Source of the DNA: Vulcanimicrobiota bacterium
GTDB taxonomy: Bacteria > Vulcanimicrobiota > Vulcanimicrobiia > Vulcanimicrobiales > Vulcanimicrobiaceae
Direction: 5' to 3'
NCBI GenBank assembly: GCA_019245995.1
Contig: JAFAQW010000047.1
Coordinates: 1 to 5,342, forward strand
Length of the DNA stretch: 5,342 bases
Part shown: positions 4,152 through 5,342 of the stretch, piece by piece
Layout: each line of letters opens with the position of its first letter
Position numbering within the stretch: the first letter of the stretch is position 1
The notes under the pieces: generated by a model
Seen by the model: only the letters and a program-made list of their open reading frames with translations
Database searches by the model: none
What the model was told of the DNA's origin: nothing
Program-made: the position numbers and the translations under genes

Positions 4152-5342
4152 ATGCCCTGTACGGCGACGATCCCGAATCTCACGGCTCGCGAGCAAGCGC
4201 ACCACCTATACGAAGCGATACCGCCCGGATTGTTCCGGGTCAGCGACGAGAGCGAACGTATCGCCTGGCGCGTCAGCCCCGAGCCGTTCGCCTTGTCCGC
4301 AGATCAGGCTCGTGAGATCGAACGGCTTGGCACGGACCTGTTGGCCTTTTATCGAGTCTTGAACAATCTGTACAATCGCAGCGCCAAGGGAACCGCGCCC
4401 TCATTCGTTGCGGAATACCTCGACCGCGGAAAGCCGCAGCAGATCGTGAAGCTCGCGCGACAAAATCGCTTCAAACAGGACGTTCCGGGCGTCATTCGTC
4501 CCGATCTGATATTGACCGACGATGGGTTCGTCGCCACCGAGCTCGATAGCATCCCCGGTGGAATGGGCTTCGTCGGCGCCATGACGCATGCATATTGTAG
4601 CCTTGGGATCGAGAGCTTCGGCGGCGACGACGGTATTCCGAGAGGCTTCGCCGCGATGCTCGCCTATGTCAGCGGCGTCGAGCACCCCACCGTGGCCATC
4701 GTCGTCTCGGACGAATCGGCAGATTATCGCAACGAGATGGCGTGGCTGGCGATGGAGCTGCGCCGGCTTAACCTCGCCGACGCGTGGCTGCGCAGACCGC
4801 AAGAGCTGACCTTCACCGAAGACGGACTCTTCATCACGCACGAAGGTGGGCGCGAGTCGCGGGTCGACGTGATCTACCGTAACTTCGAGTTGTTCGACCT
4901 CTTCAACATACCCAAACAAGAATTGATGTTGTATGCCGCGCGCCACAATCGCGTGAGGATGACGCCTGCCCCCAAGGCGTCGCTCGAAGAGAAGCTCGCC
5001 TTCGCACTCTTTCATCATCACGCGTTGGCACCGTTCTGGCGCTCCGAGCTCGGCACACCGGCCTTCGACCGGCTCGTTCGGCTCTTTCCGAAGACCTGGG
5101 TGGTCGATCCGCGGCCGATGCCGCCGCAGGGCGTTATCGAGGAGCTTTCTGCTCTGGGCTCTCCGGTGAGCGACTTTCGACAATTGGTAACGCTCCCGAA
5201 AAGCGAACGCACCTACGTCATCAAGCCCTCCGGCTTTTCGCCCTTGGCGTGGGGATCGCGCGGCGTGAAGGTCGGCGACGATCTGACGCGCGACGAATGG
5301 CAAGGCGCAATCGAAACGGCGCTGGAGTCGTTCGAGCGCAAT
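4152..5342 (+). CDS. Circularly permuted ATP-grasp-like (glutathionylspermidine synthase-like) protein, partial
   Basis: An open frame of 397 codons runs off the right edge, so the C-terminus is missing. Several segments resemble circularly permuted ATP-grasp enzymes, a group that includes glutathionylspermidine synthase and the DUF404/DUF407 proteins. These are VIRPDLILTDDG then ELDSIPGGMG (114-139), SRVDVIYRNFELFD (236-249), a LEEKLAFAL helix (278-286), and YVIKPSGFSPLAWGSRGVKVG (355-375). In the last, Lys358 and the GSRG turn look like the ATP-binding lysine and glycine loop. Such enzymes use ATP to activate a carboxylate and join it to an amine or thiol. The substrate is unknown, and the remaining metal-binding residues probably lie beyond the window. 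No signal peptide or membrane segment is seen. The start is set by GAGGAG 12 bases upstream and by the lack of another start with such a site. A long open frame on the opposite strand (5303-4401) is an antisense artefact. Family-level confidence is moderate; the coding call is strong. Confidence 0.62.
   Translation, partial: MPCTATIPNLTAREQAHHLYEAIPPGLFRVSDESERIAWRVSPEPFALSADQAREIERLGTDLLAFYRVLNNLYNRSAKGTAPSFVAEYLDRGKPQQIVKLARQNRFKQDVPGVIRPDLILTDDGFVATELDSIPGGMGFVGAMTHAYCSLGIESFGGDDGIPRGFAAMLAYVSGVEHPTVAIVVSDESADYRNEMAWLAMELRRLNLADAWLRRPQELTFTEDGLFITHEGGRESRVDVIYRNFELFDLFNIPKQELMLYAARHNRVRMTPAPKASLEEKLAFALFHHHALAPFWRSELGTPAFDRLVRLFPKTWVVDPRPMPPQGVIEELSALGSPVSDFRQLVTLPKSERTYVIKPSGFSPLAWGSRGVKVGDDLTRDEWQGAIETALESFERN

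Noticed and set aside
4401..5303. A 300-codon open frame on the minus strand opposite the ATP-grasp-like gene.
   Set aside because: Its translation has no recognisable domain and is rich in Arg and His. The plus-strand frame has a ribosome site, GC-rich third codon positions and ATP-grasp motifs.

Overview
This is a gene-dense, high-GC bacterial window. It has two parts that point away from each other. The left two thirds (about 1-3588, minus strand) is one compact operon. The right third (about 3648-5342, plus strand) holds a small exported protein, a leader region and the first 397 codons of an ATP-grasp-like enzyme. Nothing here fixes the phylum. High GC, overlapping start/stop codons and a MoeB-rhodanese fusion fit several high-GC bacterial groups, including poorly sampled soil lineages, but that is only a guess. 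I saw no tRNA, rRNA, CRISPR array, transposon or phage gene.

The minus-strand operon reads moaD, moaE, an alpha/beta hydrolase, a MoeB/ThiF-rhodanese fusion, an aldo/keto reductase, and the start of an epoxyqueuosine reductase-like (QueG) gene that runs off the left edge. All five junctions are 4-base overlaps: ATGA four times and TTGA once. Translation is therefore probably coupled along the whole transcript. The core is the sulfur-transfer step of molybdenum cofactor synthesis. MoaD carries sulfur as a C-terminal thiocarboxylate, and MoaD plus MoaE convert cyclic pyranopterin monophosphate to molybdopterin. The MoeB-like domain adenylates the MoaD tail, and the fused rhodanese domain probably delivers the sulfur. 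The hydrolase between moaE and moeB and the two redox genes at the end have no established role in this pathway.

moaD and the exported-protein gene diverge across 59 bases, which must hold or adjoin the promoters for both directions. No convincing -35/-10 pair could be picked there.

Between the exported-protein gene and the ATP-grasp-like gene lie 114 bases with a distinctive layout. An 18-codon ORF follows a GGGAGG ribosome site. Its stop codon runs directly into a 7-bp hairpin that buries the ribosome site of the ATP-grasp-like gene. This looks like a leader-ORF translational switch and is the most interesting signal in the window. The large gene has features of circularly permuted ATP-grasp (glutathionylspermidine synthase-like) ligases; its substrate cannot be read from sequence.
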